Of a DNA stretch of 64,000 nucleotides, positions 34,813 through 48,389 are shown piece by piece. The notes below the pieces were generated by a model. It worked only from the letters and a program-made list of their open reading frames with translations. It ran no database searches and was not told the origin of the DNA. Source of the stretch: Coffea arabica. Taxonomy: Eukaryota; Streptophyta; Magnoliopsida; Gentianales; Rubiaceae. The translations under genes and the position numbers were made by a program. The DNA is taken from contig NC_092323.1 of NCBI RefSeq assembly GCF_036785885.1, forward strand, positions 1,714,501-1,778,500. The letters run 5' to 3'. How positions within the stretch are numbered: position 1 is the stretch's first letter; each line of letters starts with the position of its first letter.

Positions 34813-37800
34813 AGTTGTGCTTGGGTTGCCGTGCTTATTAGGTTAGAAGCTTAGAGCAGTTGGTAGTACATGGATGCTTTCGTCATTCTGCATTTAAGAG
34901 TGCAACCGGGAGAAGGATGCATGAATCACACTGTTAAAGAGTATGTACATTGTGCTTAACAGAAGAAAGAGTTTGTAACTTGATTGCTTGATTTTTATTT
35001 TGATAATTTAGGGCTTGAAATGATTGCATTCAGTTGCAAGTTATACCTGTAAGAAATGGTCATCAGCCTGAGCCCTTCGTTTTTAATTGTACGGATACAT
35101 TGCTTTGTGCATTAGAAATGGGCAAATGATTTGGCTTACCACACCAGTGCAAGTCACTGATAGTACTACTTCAAAATGCCAACATAACTTGACGGCAGTG
35201 AAAGTATAGGCAATATGAAGTTTGAACGAATGCTCTTTCCCTTCTAGTTTAGCGTATTTTGTAGGAGTGCTTCTTATTCGTCCTGCAGTTCTCGGACGCC
35301 AGTGACTCCTCCAGCTGCAGTTTGCAAATATAATTAATAGTAGTACAAAGATTGGCTTCAGAAAACGAAACGAACGCGGTGGTCATACTCAGCGTCAGCA
35401 CCTGTTGTCTGTGTCAGCTTTTCCGCTCTGGGGCATGGGCGTGAAGTGCCCAAAACTTGCCTATGAACTGGATCGACCCCCCAGAGGCCAATGATGACAT
35501 TGAATTGATGAGGCCCTGATCATCCATCCTCATGGTCTCGCGGGTCTACAAGTTTATTGGGTCGGTCTTCTCAGTTCTTTCTTTCAGTATAATCTACTAT
35601 TTTCCACCGACAATTTTTTATATTTTTCGTAGACATATTTTCTAATTATCTTTTTACCTCACATACATCAAATAAAAGAATTATCCCATTCATATATTCG
35701 TAGTAAATGGTTATCCCATTTCTCTAACAGAATTTACTTCTTCTTTTGGAAAATCAATTCTCACATTGGAGTGGTCGCAAGGACTGGTGATTATCGTCCT
35801 AAAACGTCTCTTTCTCTCGCTCTCCCTCTGTTTTTTTTTTGATTGGAGGGGGGTGGAGAGGGAAGGGATCACACTATTTAAGGTGTATTGATCAATTTAC
35901 AGGCACTAGATTCAGTTGTGCATATTCTGAACGATCCGTGAATGGCCAAAATTATTCCTTTTTATTGAATAGACAACGACGTTACATATTCTGGAGGTAG
36001 CCTACGGACTTTGAAATTCAAACACCACCATATTCCAACCTCAAGCTTTACAACAGTTGATAAAAATGTCTCTGTCCGGAACCTAATTCAAGATTTTGTC
36101 CCTCCTCCTCTAATTTTCAGTCTTTGATAAAATAAGGGCTGGAATCCTCTCTCTGACGTCAGAATTTGTCAAAATAATAATAATAATAATAATACAAGAA
36201 ATGCGTGCTGCCAAGAAAAAAAAAAAATCGCCATATGTGATTCCGAATCCACATCACCATTTGGATTTAGCCTCAACGTACCTTTCCTTTGTATTTTTCA
36301 ACTTTAGATTCTTCCGCCATTGTTTTTCTTTCTTTCTTTCATTTTTTTGGGGGTAAATTCGGGAGTGTCAGGTTTGAAGCAGATGATGAATTGTGGCCTT
36401 GTGGGTCTACGCCGACTATACGGATATAAAATGAACGGAATTAGTTAAAATTGCGATGTACTACAGGCTTAGCACTTTGGCCCTAAATAAAGCTTTTAAC
36501 TAGTTGATTCGAGCCAAATATTTGATGTTAAAACTTTATTCGTATATTATATGAATTCGAGTTCGGTTCAAATATTAATAAATTACAAATGTTGTTAGAG
36601 TTCGATTCGTTTATTTGTATAAATACTTGAGTTCAAACTCGAGATTAATTTGTTAAACTATTTGAGTCGAATTCGATTTCGAACTCATTTTGGCACCTCT
36701 CTTTGTGTGGAGTATTTTAATTGATCAAAGGTTAATTACTAGATTTGTTAAATAATTATTGATTTGGACCAAGCTAAAATTAAATTTCCCGTCGAATAAT
36801 ATTTACAAATTGTATTTTTTGGGTAGATACAGGTTGCATTTTATCATAGACAAGCAATCACCAACAGTACAATTTCCTAAAAGAAAATGTAATAGTTTTT
36901 TTTGTAATAGTATACTTTTTTCCCATTTTACAAGTGGTTCGTTTGATAAAATTGAAATCTAAAATTTGAATCCATTAAATTATTCAATTATTAAATGCTG
37001 AATCTGATACAATTTATTATTCTAATCTGAATATTGAATACAACATGTCTGTTAGATAATTATAGACAATTGAATACTAAATTTCATATATTTTTATATT
37101 TTTTCTTATGTTGATTTATTCAATAACGATGATGTTAAAATGTTATATTGTTATTTGTAATATACATGATTTAGTTTCATTAAAAATAAGATATTAAAAA
37201 AAGAACCGTGTATTAAAAATAAAAATATATTATAACAAATAAAATTATTTTGATACAATAAAGTAATAAATCTTGCATTTGTATTAAGTGATAAGTGAAT
37301 AGTTTAAAACTTTTTTTTAAAGTATGTCTTGTTAGGGAATTCAGAATCACTTAATTGATTAAGACGTTCTATTTTTTTTTAATTATCAAACACATATAAA
37401 CATATTAAGGTTTAAATTCATTAAATTTAAGTGCTGAATTGGATTATCAAAATAGGGCCTTGTGAGCCTTGACTAAAATTTTTAATTTTTTTAGCACAAA
37501 ATTCAAATCTTACACTCTCTCCATTCCACTTTGATTTTTTTTTTTCATATAATTTAAGAAAAAATAGTTAACTTTGCTACAAGCGCAAATCTAACCTACT
37601 ATTTTCTTAAAGTATCCTTAAGTTAATATTAGGGTTATGACTAATTATTACTGTATCTTTTACATTAATCACAACAACAATACCAATAGAAAGGATGCAC
37701 CGTTTAATGCATGAACCAAAGCAATATATATATATTGATGAAAAGTTGAATTACATGAAAAGAAAGAATCAACGAGCATTTTTAAAGTTTCCAATCAAAA

Positions 37801-38560
37801 AATTTCAGGTGCCTAATACTCCATTTTGTTTTCCATCATCAGCCAAGATCAATGGCCTCACTGGTTTCAACTTGGGCAAAAAAAATTCCCTGCATTTCAA
37901 AAAATAACTTGTTCATATTCATGATTTGTAGAAACGAAATCATACACTATTTTGTTGGAGTTTCATCGGAAAATTTGCGAGAATATGGATGACCTTTCAA
38001 TTTTCACTCATGTTTTGAAAGCAATGACGACTTTTGGTTCTCTGAACTTTTATGAATAAGCTTAGAATGGTAACAAAGTTTGGTTTTTGATATGCCAATA
38101 TATTTTAAAAAATTTAATTGTATTAAATAAGGTAGCTTATATTTAATGATAACAAAGATAAAAATTAGTTATATTTTTTCAGTTGAAAAGTGAATTATTA
38201 TTTGAATCGAATAAAAAAAAAGAAAAATAAGACTGTTAAAATTGTATGAAAGGAATAATAATAAAAAAAAAAGACGGTTAAAGTGAGATGAAAGTAGTAG
38301 TAAGTACTAGTATTATTTGAATCACGTATGGGTCAACACTGAAAGTTGACCAGATTGGGACTCAAGTTTCCCCTTCATCTATCTCTTTAACTGAAATTGA
38401 AAAGAACAAAATGGGACAGGACAGGAGAATGCAAAATAAAGAAATAGCAATAAATAAAAAGGCAAAATAGGGCGATGTTAATGAGAATAATAAAAGGAGG
38501 GGGGCATGGAGGGAGGGGGGAAAAAAAAACAAAAAAAACACAAAGAAAGAGGTAGTAGTG
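34813..38560. other. Intergenic region between CID-protein and MUB genes
   Basis: The first few hundred bases hold the CID gene's 3' UTR. (AAT)n lies at 36173-36195. The block 36475-36700, with TTCGAGTTCGGTTC, GAGTTCGATTCGTTTAT and CAAACTCGAG, is a diverged relative of the TCGAG-rich hAT MITE at 59713-60188. 37000-38300 is AT-rich without features. A W-box-like TTGACC lies at 38347. No gene was seen. Confidence 0.5.
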
Positions 38561-39199
38561 TTAAAATAGAATTATAGAGAGAGAGAGAAAGAGGGTGGCG
38601 GAGAACGGAGTAGAAATGGTAAGAAAAGGGTAAAGCATGTTATTGCTATATTTTCACTGGTTCACTACTACTAATTGGCAATTGAATACAGGAAAGGGAG
38701 CAGTAGTGAGTGAGTAGAAGAAGAAGAGACGAATGGTATTGGTAGGGTAAGAGCGTCAAGAAGATCCGTGGTCCAACACCGCCACCCCCATCCCCATCCC
38801 CCAACTTTCTCTTCTCCCTGCTACTAGTATTCGTATCATTATCATCATCATGCTACTGCTATTAGTTATGCGGAGTACTAATATTTAATCAATATATCTA
38901 TGTATCACCGCCTGCTACTGCTGCTAGTAATTCCATTATTCCGTGTTTTTCTCTGAAGCTGAGTCTGTACGTGCCACCGCCGTTTCATCAATCCCATCTG
39001 AATACTCCACCGGTTGGAGGTGTTGTTGGTAGGTGAGGTGGTGATTTCGTGAACGGAGGGGAGGCGTGGGGAGGTGTCGGGGGGCAAGGTTCGATTTTTC
39101 TCCTAGAAAGAGCCGGCGCCGCCTGGTTTGATCGGACGAAAGGGTGTCTGGAGACTACTTCAGAAAAAAGAAAATTAAGGCAGGGGGTTTTCTTTGCAA
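38561..39199 (+). promoter_or_regulatory. Promoter and 5' leader region of the MUB gene
   Basis: Contains a GA repeat (38573-38590) and TC/TA-rich DNA. The exact start site was not determined. The short frames on both strands here are not convincing genes. Confidence 0.4.
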
Positions 39200-42100
39200 A
39201 TGCCGGAGGAGGACTTGGTCGAGCTCAAGTTTCGATTATACGATGGATCAGACATCGGCCCCTTTCGTTACTCACCGGCTTCAACTGTTGCTATGCTCAA
39301 GGAAAGAATCGTCGCTGAGTGGCCTAAAGGTTGGCTGCAACTCTTAAGTTTCCACCCTCCCCCCCCCCCCCCCCCCCACCCCCCCATCACAAAAAAAAAA
39401 AAAAACAAAACAAAAATTTCTTCCCTCCCCAACATGCCTTCCCACCTAGTATTATCTCACTACGAGTATTTATAATCCATTTAGGGCCTTTTGGTTTTCG
39501 TTGATCAACAAATTTCTACTTTTCTGGTGCGTACTTTGCTTCTCTAATAGACTGCCTTAAAATGTTCTTTTATTCGGATGGGAGGGGTGGCCAAGGACGA
39601 AGTAGGAAGAGTCGAACAATTTCAGTTAGTCATGTATCCTGGTGGATTACATTAATTTTTAATAATCATCAGTGTCTCTTAACCTGCTGGACTGACCAGG
39701 CTTTTTTTTTTTTTTTTTTTTTGGGCAGGAAATGAAACTGATCTCACATAGTAGTTCAATTTGCCTTTTTCTCTGAAACCTTCCCTAGGCAGTGTACATC
39801 TTGTATGCCCTGCTTCCCTTTTAGCCATATGAATATCATAAAGTGTAAAAGATGAAAATGCTTTAAATTGATGATACATATTTCGATCAATAATAAGAAA
39901 ACCTACATTATAAATGTCTTTTCTTATCCTACATCTTTTAGGAAAAGAAATATCTTTTTATTGCTCATGCAAGTGGATCAAACAAATTACCGCTGGAGGT
40001 GCATTTCATAGAAGAGTGATGCCATTTCTAACTTTATTTTCTTCTTTGGCACTAATCTTAGGGTTTCTAGTTTCTCATCTCTTCTCTCTCTGTTTGCTTG
40101 TAGCGTTCTCCATTAACTTATCCTTCTTCCTCATTCATTCCCCTCCCCCCCCCCCCCGGCGGGCCCTGTGGGCAAAATTTAGTAGTTCTTAGCTCCTCAG
40201 GGACTGGGCATCGCCCCAAAACTTGGAGTGTTAATGGGGTGTAAGCTTGCTGGAACTCGTGCCTCCACCAAAGCCTCAATGTAAGTCAGCCTCGCCTTGC
40301 ACTGGGGCGCACCCTCAGACATCTCCCATAATTGCCTTTGAGAACAGTCATTGGTGCCTGATTTTGACTTGTTGAGTTTGTCCTGTTTAAGCATATTAGA
40401 TGCTCAGGTACGCTGGGGTATGCAGTTTTTAGTAACTAGCCTTAGAATTTTCCTGGGTATCATTTGGAATCTAAGGCTTCCTTAATCCGTTTCTGCTGAT
40501 GTTCCTCTCAAAGCTGTTGCGCATGTTAACATTGCCTCATGTCAGTCCAGTATGGTATGCTTCCCTGTATGGAAATCTTACACTGCCTACCCCTAAGTTT
40601 GTTCATCTTGCCGTCTGGTAGGCACCAAGATTAAGGGCAAATACATCTCATCTTTCTGGCTTTTGGCTAGTTCCTTTCCTCCTTTATGTGCATTGTATGA
40701 AGAGAATAGCAATAGATAGAAAACTTAAAGCAAAGACACAAGCATAACGATATGGCATGCAAAAGCAACGGTTTTTACTTGTAAGTTTTTTTTTTTCCTT
40801 CCAGCGTTTTTTGGAAAGTCGAAATGTCAAGTTCAACTTTCCCACTCACTGGGATATGGAATAGTAGCCTATCTAGCCTTTGGCTAGTGAGGGCTTGTAG
40901 GAGAATTTGACTTCTAGGCATAGAATTTTTTAAAAACTATTAATTTTATCCTACTAATTTGTCAACATGCCACCACTGACCGGAGGAAAATGTAGGGTAG
41001 AAGAAGATTCATTTTTTACCCCATAATCGGTAAAAATTCAATATTAAATCAGTGTCTATGAGTAATTTCCATACAATATTTATTAAAAGAAACAAGTGAT
41101 AGATTTTATGCATCATTAATGATGACTATAAGTACAAGTCCAATTATTTTAGCGTTTTAATCTACTAGTTAGTTTTTTTATATGCAATAGTTTGTACTTC
41201 GGTGAGTTGTAGAGTATTAGTGGGTTATTCGCATCCTCTTGAATTGTGTATTAATTACTTGCTATTGCTTACTACGTGTTAATTATTGTCACATACTATC
41301 TAGAGAACTAAAAGAACTTTATTTTGGCACACTGAACAGTTTTTCTGGCTCTGTCAATTATACGGAACTAAAGTATTTACCATTTTCCTTGTGCATGATG
41401 CCATTCGAGTAGCTAACATCAGATTTGTAACCTAGAGGTTTGTTACAGTTTCAGCATTGCTAAATGTCCTTTATATCTCAGATAAGAAAATTGCACCAAA
41501 GGCCGCAAATGATGTGAAATTAATAAGTGCTGGCAAAATTTTGGAAAACAACAGGACTGTTGGCCAGTGCAAGATGCCTTTTGGGGAGTTGCCGAAAGGT
41601 GTAATCACAATGCATGCTGTTGTGCAGCCATCTTTAGCTAAAGCAAAGACAGGTTAGTCAATTTTATCCGATTTGTACCTCCATGCAGTACAAATTTTGT
41701 GCTTCCAATCTCTGGGTGTTATTCCATTGGGTATCCAATCGTGATTTGTGCACACCAAAACTTCACTTCTTAAAATTAGTATGTCTAACCTTTTTTTACT
41801 GTAGCTTTGTTTTAGCTGAAGACTAGAGAAATAAAAATGGTGTAATTTATTGTTGTCACAAGTAATTCTTTGTTCCAGTGTTTGAAGTAGGTTTGTCACG
41901 GGATGTGGCCCAAGAGTGTCTCCGTGGTACTTGAGATAGCTCAAATTGTAATAAAACGCTGGTAATGTATGGTTTTCTTTCAGTCTGCCCATCCTACATG
42001 CAGTTTGGGCTATAGCTTCTTAGATCGTACTAATAGAGATGAATTGCTAGTGTATTGGACAAATTTACGGCAGTGGACCTGAAAAGAATTCGTGAATCAC

Positions 42101-43505
42101 CCTTCTTGTATATCAACCTCCTCCCCCTCCCTCTCCATGTACTTACTTTCTATAGCCTCCCTGCCCCCACTCACGTTGTAAAGGAACATTGTGAAATGGC
42201 TAGAATTTCAGGATCATAGTTCAATAAAACAGGAATCTCAGAAACGATTGCTATAGCGCACTGGACAAACTTACATGAGTAGACCTGAAAGACTTTCAGA
42301 ATCACCTTTCCTGCTTTACTTTGATCATTTGGATGTCAACCTCCTCCCCCTCCCTCTCACATGTGCTTTCTGTCTGTTGCCTCCCCACCACCACTTGCGT
42401 TGGAAAGGAACATTAGTGAAATGGCTATGATTCAGGATCATGGTCCAATAAAACTAGAACCAACTGTTTTACTATTTGGAAGTATTGCTGCATAATTTAA
42501 AAATGTTTCTAAGACCTGGATTTTGCAATTTTAGTAGGAATGGTGGGAATGATTGGGTTGCAACCACTGAAGGTTATGATGTTTTTATATTTGTTGCATC
42601 ACCCTAGCGGCAGCATGGAAATGCTATTTGTGATCAAGAACATTCAAGGACTAAGTCAGTCATTCATAAATCTCAAGTCAACCGCACAAATGGAACTACC
42701 ATTGTATCTGTACAAAACAACTTGCATCTTTGCTTGAGTAGTATTTGTGCCATTTAACTGGAAACGACAGATCTGAGGTTGAGAGTCCTATGACTGATTG
42801 GAGTGTATTGTGGTGGTGCGTACTGTAAGGCTATGAAAGTAGGCACGAGAGGGAGGGTTTGGTTTTGCTTATTGTTTTTCCCTCCTTTAATTTCTGTTTA
42901 AGAGAAAGTTTGCTAAAGTTATCAATCGACTTCCGTAAAAGAGAAGTACTTCCTGGTCTTTGGACTTTATCCAAATATATCTGATGGATAACTAAATATA
43001 AGATTTGGAGGCGAAGTTTCAACTCCACTATTACTCCACAGGGTTGTTTTTAGGAAAAATTACTAATTATTGGATACTAAATTTATGAACTTTGTAAAGC
43101 AGAAAGGAGCTTGTTCATTAAACACTTTAACAATTACTGGAGACTATTGCTTAAAACGTCTGGAATCTTAGAGATTTCGCGCCAGAGTAACAATTGTAGT
43201 AATTCCAGTGATGATGAGGAAAGATAACAACATATAATCAACAGACAACTTGAGTATATCCAATATCCTTTTTGCGGGCAGGGGGGGGGGGTGTTGGGGT
43301 GGGGAATAAAGAATTTGTAATGTTAATTTTAGTCGGGCAAGATCATTCCTTCCTCTTCGCGTTCTTCCTCATTTTCACGTGATGTTCAATCTCCTTTTCT
43401 TCTCTCTGTTTGAATGACTGCTGAAGGGTAATTTGTGTGTGTCTAGCAGAAAAGAAGGTTGAGGAGGCTCCAAAGAAAGGCATCTGTGCGTGTTCAATAA
43501 TGTGA
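39200..43505 (+). CDS. MUB: Membrane-anchored ubiquitin-fold protein (MUB)
   Basis: Three exons: 39200-39329, 41482-41652 and 43450-43505 (acceptor could instead be at 43447). They encode 118 residues (119 with the alternative), the normal MUB length. The protein opens MPEEDLVELKFRLYDGSDIG and continues PFRYSPASTVAMLKERIVAE WPKDKKIAPK, a beta-grasp fold. It ends ICACSIM, a CaaX box (CSIM) whose cysteine is prenylated; the neighbouring Cys may be palmitoylated. MUBs sit on the plasma membrane and recruit group VI ubiquitin-conjugating enzymes rather than being conjugated through a terminal Gly-Gly, which is absent here as expected. Codon G|AT (Asp) spans intron 1. The start is the ATG of MPEEDLVEL, in context GCAAATGCC. 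Both introns are about 2 kb and rich in homopolymers. Confidence 0.95.
39356..39405. repeat. Poly-C / poly-A run in MUB intron 1
   Basis: About 30 C-rich bases followed by 15 A bases. A similar C-run is at 40141-40157, and T-runs at 39701-39722. These are simple repeats, with possible assembly uncertainty in length. Confidence 0.9.
42044..42460 (+). repeat. Tandem duplication of about 200 bp in MUB intron 2
   Basis: Copy A (about 42044-42243) and copy B (about 42248-42460) share TTGCTA..G.A.TGGACAAA, CAACCTCCTCCCCCTCCCTC and AAAGGAACATT.GTGAAATGG, with about 80 percent similarity by eye. Confidence 0.8.
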
Positions 43506-44487
43506 GGTGAATCTCTTGGGATCTTTGCGTTTACCTGGTTGTGGAATTTGTAGTCAGAGAAAACAATAGTAATTTGTAAACTGTGTTCACCGCATTGTTT
43601 GGTGTTGCCATGTTGTTATGATGTACGTGTGTTACATATGGTACATTTGTATTGTGGTATTTCGTGTACATTTGTAGCTGCAGAGTTACAGTTTACTATA
43701 CATGATGAATACAGGCCATGTATGTGGCTGAAGCGAATACCCTGGAAAAAAGGGCTTTTTTTTGGGGGGGGAATACAGGCCATATGTGTGTGTGTGTGTG
43801 AGTTTACATCAGCTTCTGTTCTTAGTTCTTACTACTACACGACAAGTCCAACGAGCAATATCTCGTCGTGTGGAAGTCCATTCCTAGGGTCCTTGATAGG
43901 ACAGGGTTCCGTTGATTCCATTTCAATGGCGCATCAATTGAATACTACTTGAGGAGAATTGCCGTTTGATGATTCTGTCTTCGTTCCAGACTCAGTCTCG
44001 GTACTGTTATTGTTCTGCGTTTCCGAAGTTATCAATGATAGTTAACAATAATGTCACATATGATTGATCCGAATTCCCAAAGTTGTCAATTACTATAAAC
44101 ACTGGAGGCTCTTTTTATTCTTTTACTGTATAACAGATGTTAGCTCAAACTGAAGATCAGAACAAGAATTGCCCTGGCTTGAAAGGAAAGATTGGGGGCT
44201 GGAGATGGTAGGACTAGGTCTTTTTTCTCTCTTAGTGCTTGCATACAAGCGAATTAAGACTATGAGGAGGACTAGCACTTAAAATGTAGTAATGCAGTAG
44301 TTACGACCCTTTTCTCGCCGGTGCTCTTCTTCGACATGACCCTCCAAGGGTATGAAGAATCTGAGATACAAAGACCCAAAAAAAAAAAGAAAAGAAAGAT
44401 AGGAACGCGACGTAAGAAGGAACAAAGATGACTAGAATAGAACAGAGCAATGCAGAAGCACCGCCATGATGAGGAGGATGATTCTTA
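43506..44487. other. Convergent intergenic region between MUB and GRAS genes
   Basis: The two genes point at each other here. The left half is presumably the MUB 3' UTR and contains (TG)n at 43788-43799. The right half is the GRAS gene's 3' side. No gene was seen. Confidence 0.5.
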
Positions 44488-46859
44488 CTAGCACCGCCAT
44501 GCAGAAGCAGCGACAATGGCTCTGTCCTGCCATCCCAACAGCAAGCAACCCTTGTCCTCCGTCAACCTATACCCCTCGCACGAATACAACCCTAACAATA
44601 TTTTCGACTGAGTCACCGCGTTCGCGCTCAGCCCCACCCCTCTGTACCCCTTCCCTTCCATTATCTTCCTCCATTTCTCCAACCTCTCGTGCCTCCTTAC
44701 CCTCTCCCGCCCCTCCTCCGCTACAATGTTCCTTATCTCCGGTGCAAATATGTACTGCTCCACCTTCGCCCTCTGAGCCGACTCCGCCGGAAATGTTGCA
44801 TCCAGGGAGTCGAATATCGCCGAGTAGTAATGCAGCGCCTCCAGGAATCTGCCCAAGAAGTAGGGCCCGTTGTGGCTCGCCTCTTGCTCCACGATGGTCA
44901 CTATGTTCGGCGCTTGGTCCCTGATCATGCCCAACAGATTCCCCAAACTGTTCCCTGGGACCCAGTGCAACCGGTTCACCGAGTTCACCGCCAGAGCCTC
45001 CCCCACCCTCCTGTTCAACATGTGCGGCTTCAGGTCCTCCAGCTGCTCTCCCACTGGGTGGAACTCGAATGGGATGTGGAGGGAGTGGGCCAGCTCAGTC
45101 AAACATCGCCCCGTTTCCCTCACCGCCTCCGGGTAGGGTCCGACTCCGGTTATCCGAAGGAACGGTGCTCCTCCGGGTCTCGCTGCCAGCGCTTGCATGA
45201 AAGCCGGCCACTGGTAACCTTGAAGGATGTCTAGATCGATCACATGCACTCGCTCTTCGGCTTCAAAGGCCTCGAAGATGGCTTGGTTGGCCGTGAAATG
45301 AGCAAATTTGATGTAAGGGCAGGCTTGGTAGAGGATCTGGTAGATCTTGAGGATTTCCAGCGAGTTTGGGGGGAAAGGGTTAAAGGGCCTGGAGGCGGCA
45401 GTAGTAGGTTTGGCCGTGAGGGTTGCTGCGAGTCTTGCTCCCAAGGCTTCCGCGAAGCACGAGGCAACCCGTTGCATGGAATCTCCAAGGGGAGTCACCA
45501 CCCGGTTGAGGTGGTGAAGATACCTCCTGGCTAACATGTAGTCTTCTTTGGCGACTGCTTCGGCGCAGGCAAGCAGAAGGTGCACCAAACGGAGTCCGCT
45601 ATCCTGTTCCTGTACCAGTACCAACAAGTCAAACAACAGCAGCAGAGTCACGTACATGCATCTATATATATATATACACACACACATCAACCCGCCCGCT
45701 AGAGCTAGTTACGATTTATTCGAGCTCATGTAATTCAAAAGTAACGGATTCTCTCAATTACCTGTTCTGGTCCGATTGAAAGAGGCTGCACCATCAGGCT
45801 GGAATTCAAGTTCATCTCTACTGGCGGCGGGGGTTGGTGGTTCGGTCGATGAGATATTGATCCTAGCTGCTGTTGCTTTTCTTGCTGCCTTTCCTGTTGC
45901 AATTGCTGGAGTAACGGGGCGGACTCGCCGGAGCTGCTGAATTGATAAATACTACTAGTAGTGGTACTAGTGTCATTATCTTCAGTATCGGCCATGGATG
46001 CACAAAATCTTGAGCTGGCAGCAGGATTTGGCATTGTCAAGCACTCCAATAGTTCTGGGACCGAGGATAAATCAAAACAGTCGGAGGAACTAATTCCAGC
46101 AATATCTGGACCTTTACAGCTGTTTGAGTAGGAACCCCCAAAATCATCATCATCCTTGTCCAGGTCGTCCAAGAACTCAAGAGCTGGCAAGGAGAGGCTC
46201 TCCACCTGCATATACTCGTGGTTTGGAGAATTGAGAACCCTGTGGAGTGGGCTCAGACCTTTACCTTTATCTCTATTATAAGGTCCCAGTGGGGATGACA
46301 TGCGGGGCGGAGAGGGAGAGCACACCATCAGACTCAGCCCATGCATAGCCTGAGCCTGCGCGTGGCTGAAATTGTAGCTGCTGCTGTTGTTGTTAATAAT
46401 ATCATGAGTAGTAGTAGTATTTTGGTAGCCTGAAGCTGCTTGGGGAGCGGGAGAGGAGGAGGGTGCAATCCTAACTGGGGAAGAGATCATAAAATCCCCC
46501 TCCAATTGATCTGCAAAGAACTCCCACAAGCAACGGTCAGGGGATTGAATCTCAACGTCCTGGTCCGGCTGGAGTTTGAGAGCCGGGAATTTGAGGCTAG
46601 GTGGAACCAGGCTGGTACCAGATGCGTGATCGTATTGGGAGGAAGGAGGGGTAGGTGTCTTTCTTGATTCTGAAACAGCTGATTCATTTGGAGAAGAGGG
46701 TCGCAATTTAGTAGCACAGGAGTTGTCTGATCTGCTTACTAGACCTTCCATTATGGTCGGATCAGCGGTCTCCTTCTTGAAACTCCCAGCGTCGCAAGTC
46801 CGGAGGTTCCCCACCTCACTCTTCAAACTCTCCATGCTCCCGCACAGAGAATTTATCAT
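44488..46859 (-). CDS. RAM1: GRAS transcription factor, probable RAM1 ortholog
   Basis: Two exons (45762-46859 and 44488-45609) encode 739 residues; the 152-bp intron has GT-AG ends and phase 0 (PEQ|EQDSG). Residues 1-365 are disordered, with acidic, Ser-, Gln- and His-rich tracts. The GRAS domain starts near 372 with [19 protein letters not shown] and includes the VHIID-type motif VHVIDLD near 487, [34 protein letters not shown] and the C-terminal SAW motif [15 protein letters not shown]. All GRAS motifs are intact. The [18 protein letters not shown] and [20 protein letters not shown] blocks match my recollection of RAM1, the regulator of arbuscule development and lipid supply in mycorrhizal roots, which Arabidopsis lacks. 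A related DELLA/SCL-type GRAS protein cannot be fully excluded. RAM1 is normally induced by CYCLOPS with DELLA; no site was confidently identified upstream. Confidence 0.93.
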
Positions 46860-48389
46860 TCTTCGCTAGCTGGCCCCCTCCAGTCCAGGCGGGCTCCAAC
46901 TATTGGTGGATGTTATTACTACTTACAAGGAGGAGGCGGAGGAGGAGGAGGAGGCGGAAGTAGTAGTATATGTTTTATCAGACCAATTAGTTCAAAGCAG
47001 GTGTTTTCCAATTAATCTGGTAGGATTATTACAGAGCGCTCCCCCTCTCTTAAGCACGATTCTGGTTGCAGGTAATAATTTGCCCACGTACGCACGCATC
47101 AGTCGGTCTGCGTAGGGGCGTTGGTTTTGAATTTGGATGGCGAACAAATAGAGGCAGAGCAGAGAGTTTGGTGTCTCTCTTTCTTTTTATCGCCCCACGT
47201 TTTGGCATATTGTCCAGATTGTATCGCAAGAAATTGAAGGTTAAAAATAGAAATGTCAAGACAAAAAACTGCAGTTTTAATTTCAAGTGCTTGGAAGTTA
47301 CTTGGTGATGATGATGAGCTCCCGCAACGGTTGTTTTCCAGGCGAGACAGTAGTAGTTTTTATGTACTCGTATTTCTTTCTTTCTTTCTCTACAGGGAAA
47401 AATGGGCATTCTAAAAAAGAGAGAGAGGAAAATACCGCCCGCAACTCACAAAGCTACCTACGTATTTAACTTTCGCCATCAACTATTCAATCGCGCAAAA
47501 CAAACCTGTCGGCCGTGGTCCGTCTACGGTTGGGACTTTTTTTTTTTTTTTTTATGTATAAACAAAAGCTATAATGGTACTTTACTAACAGATTTTAGCA
47601 TTCGGCATTCTCTTTTTTTTTTTTTTGTTGCAGTGGTAAAATTTCTATAATTTAATTTAACATAATCTATTTATTTATTTATTTATTTTTGGGTTAAAAG
47701 ATGTAGCAGCGAATTCGAAGATGTTATCACAATTAACCAACCAGTACCGTGTTCATTAACCACAACCGCCCCTTAAAAATTTTTTAAAATTTATTTAATA
47801 CGCCACCCAATACACAGAGATGAGATCCTATTTTTACTTTAAAGAAAAATGTGAAAGCTGATACAGCCCTAGCTGAGGCTAGAGACAATTTGGTGTGAAA
47901 TGGGTCCCACTCTCCTTGGGCCGGCCCATCCAAGAACAAGGTTTCGGGGATCGAAAATTTGGTGATTGGTCGAAGGGGAATGATTGGGAAAGGCAGGTCC
48001 CGTGCGGATGGAGATATTCCATCAGTCATCATACATAATTTAATGACCAAGATGAACCTTAACGTATATTATTATTATAAAAAAATTGCGAGGCTACCTT
48101 CTTCGGTTTCGCAATGTCTGCGGGAGGAGATTTTTGCGGTTAAAAATTTTGAAAACAAAACACAAATGGCCCTTCCTTTCATTGAATTTGTGTCGTTTTC
48201 AGCTCTCACTTGAATAAGATTTTACCTAGGGGTGACAATTGGGGGTGAAAATTGGCTTCTTTATCGTATTCGTATAGAAAAATTTCAATTCTTATACACC
48301 TCATTAAGTGTTCATGTCAAAAAATTTCAATTCTGATCCAACTCATTCAACGTTCCTGTGTTGGCAAAAGTGTTTGCTGACACTAGCCG
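46860..48389. other. Upstream region of the GRAS gene
   Basis: Holds a (GGA)n tract at 46928-46960, directly upstream of the GRAS start, and T-runs at 47538-47553 and 47612-47626. TATTTATTTATTTATTT lies at 47669-47686. No other gene was supported. Confidence 0.5.

Noticed and set aside
44466-45234. Pro/Ser- and Arg-rich plus-strand frames over the GRAS gene
   Set aside because: Antisense shadows of the GRAS exon 2, which has intact domain motifs.
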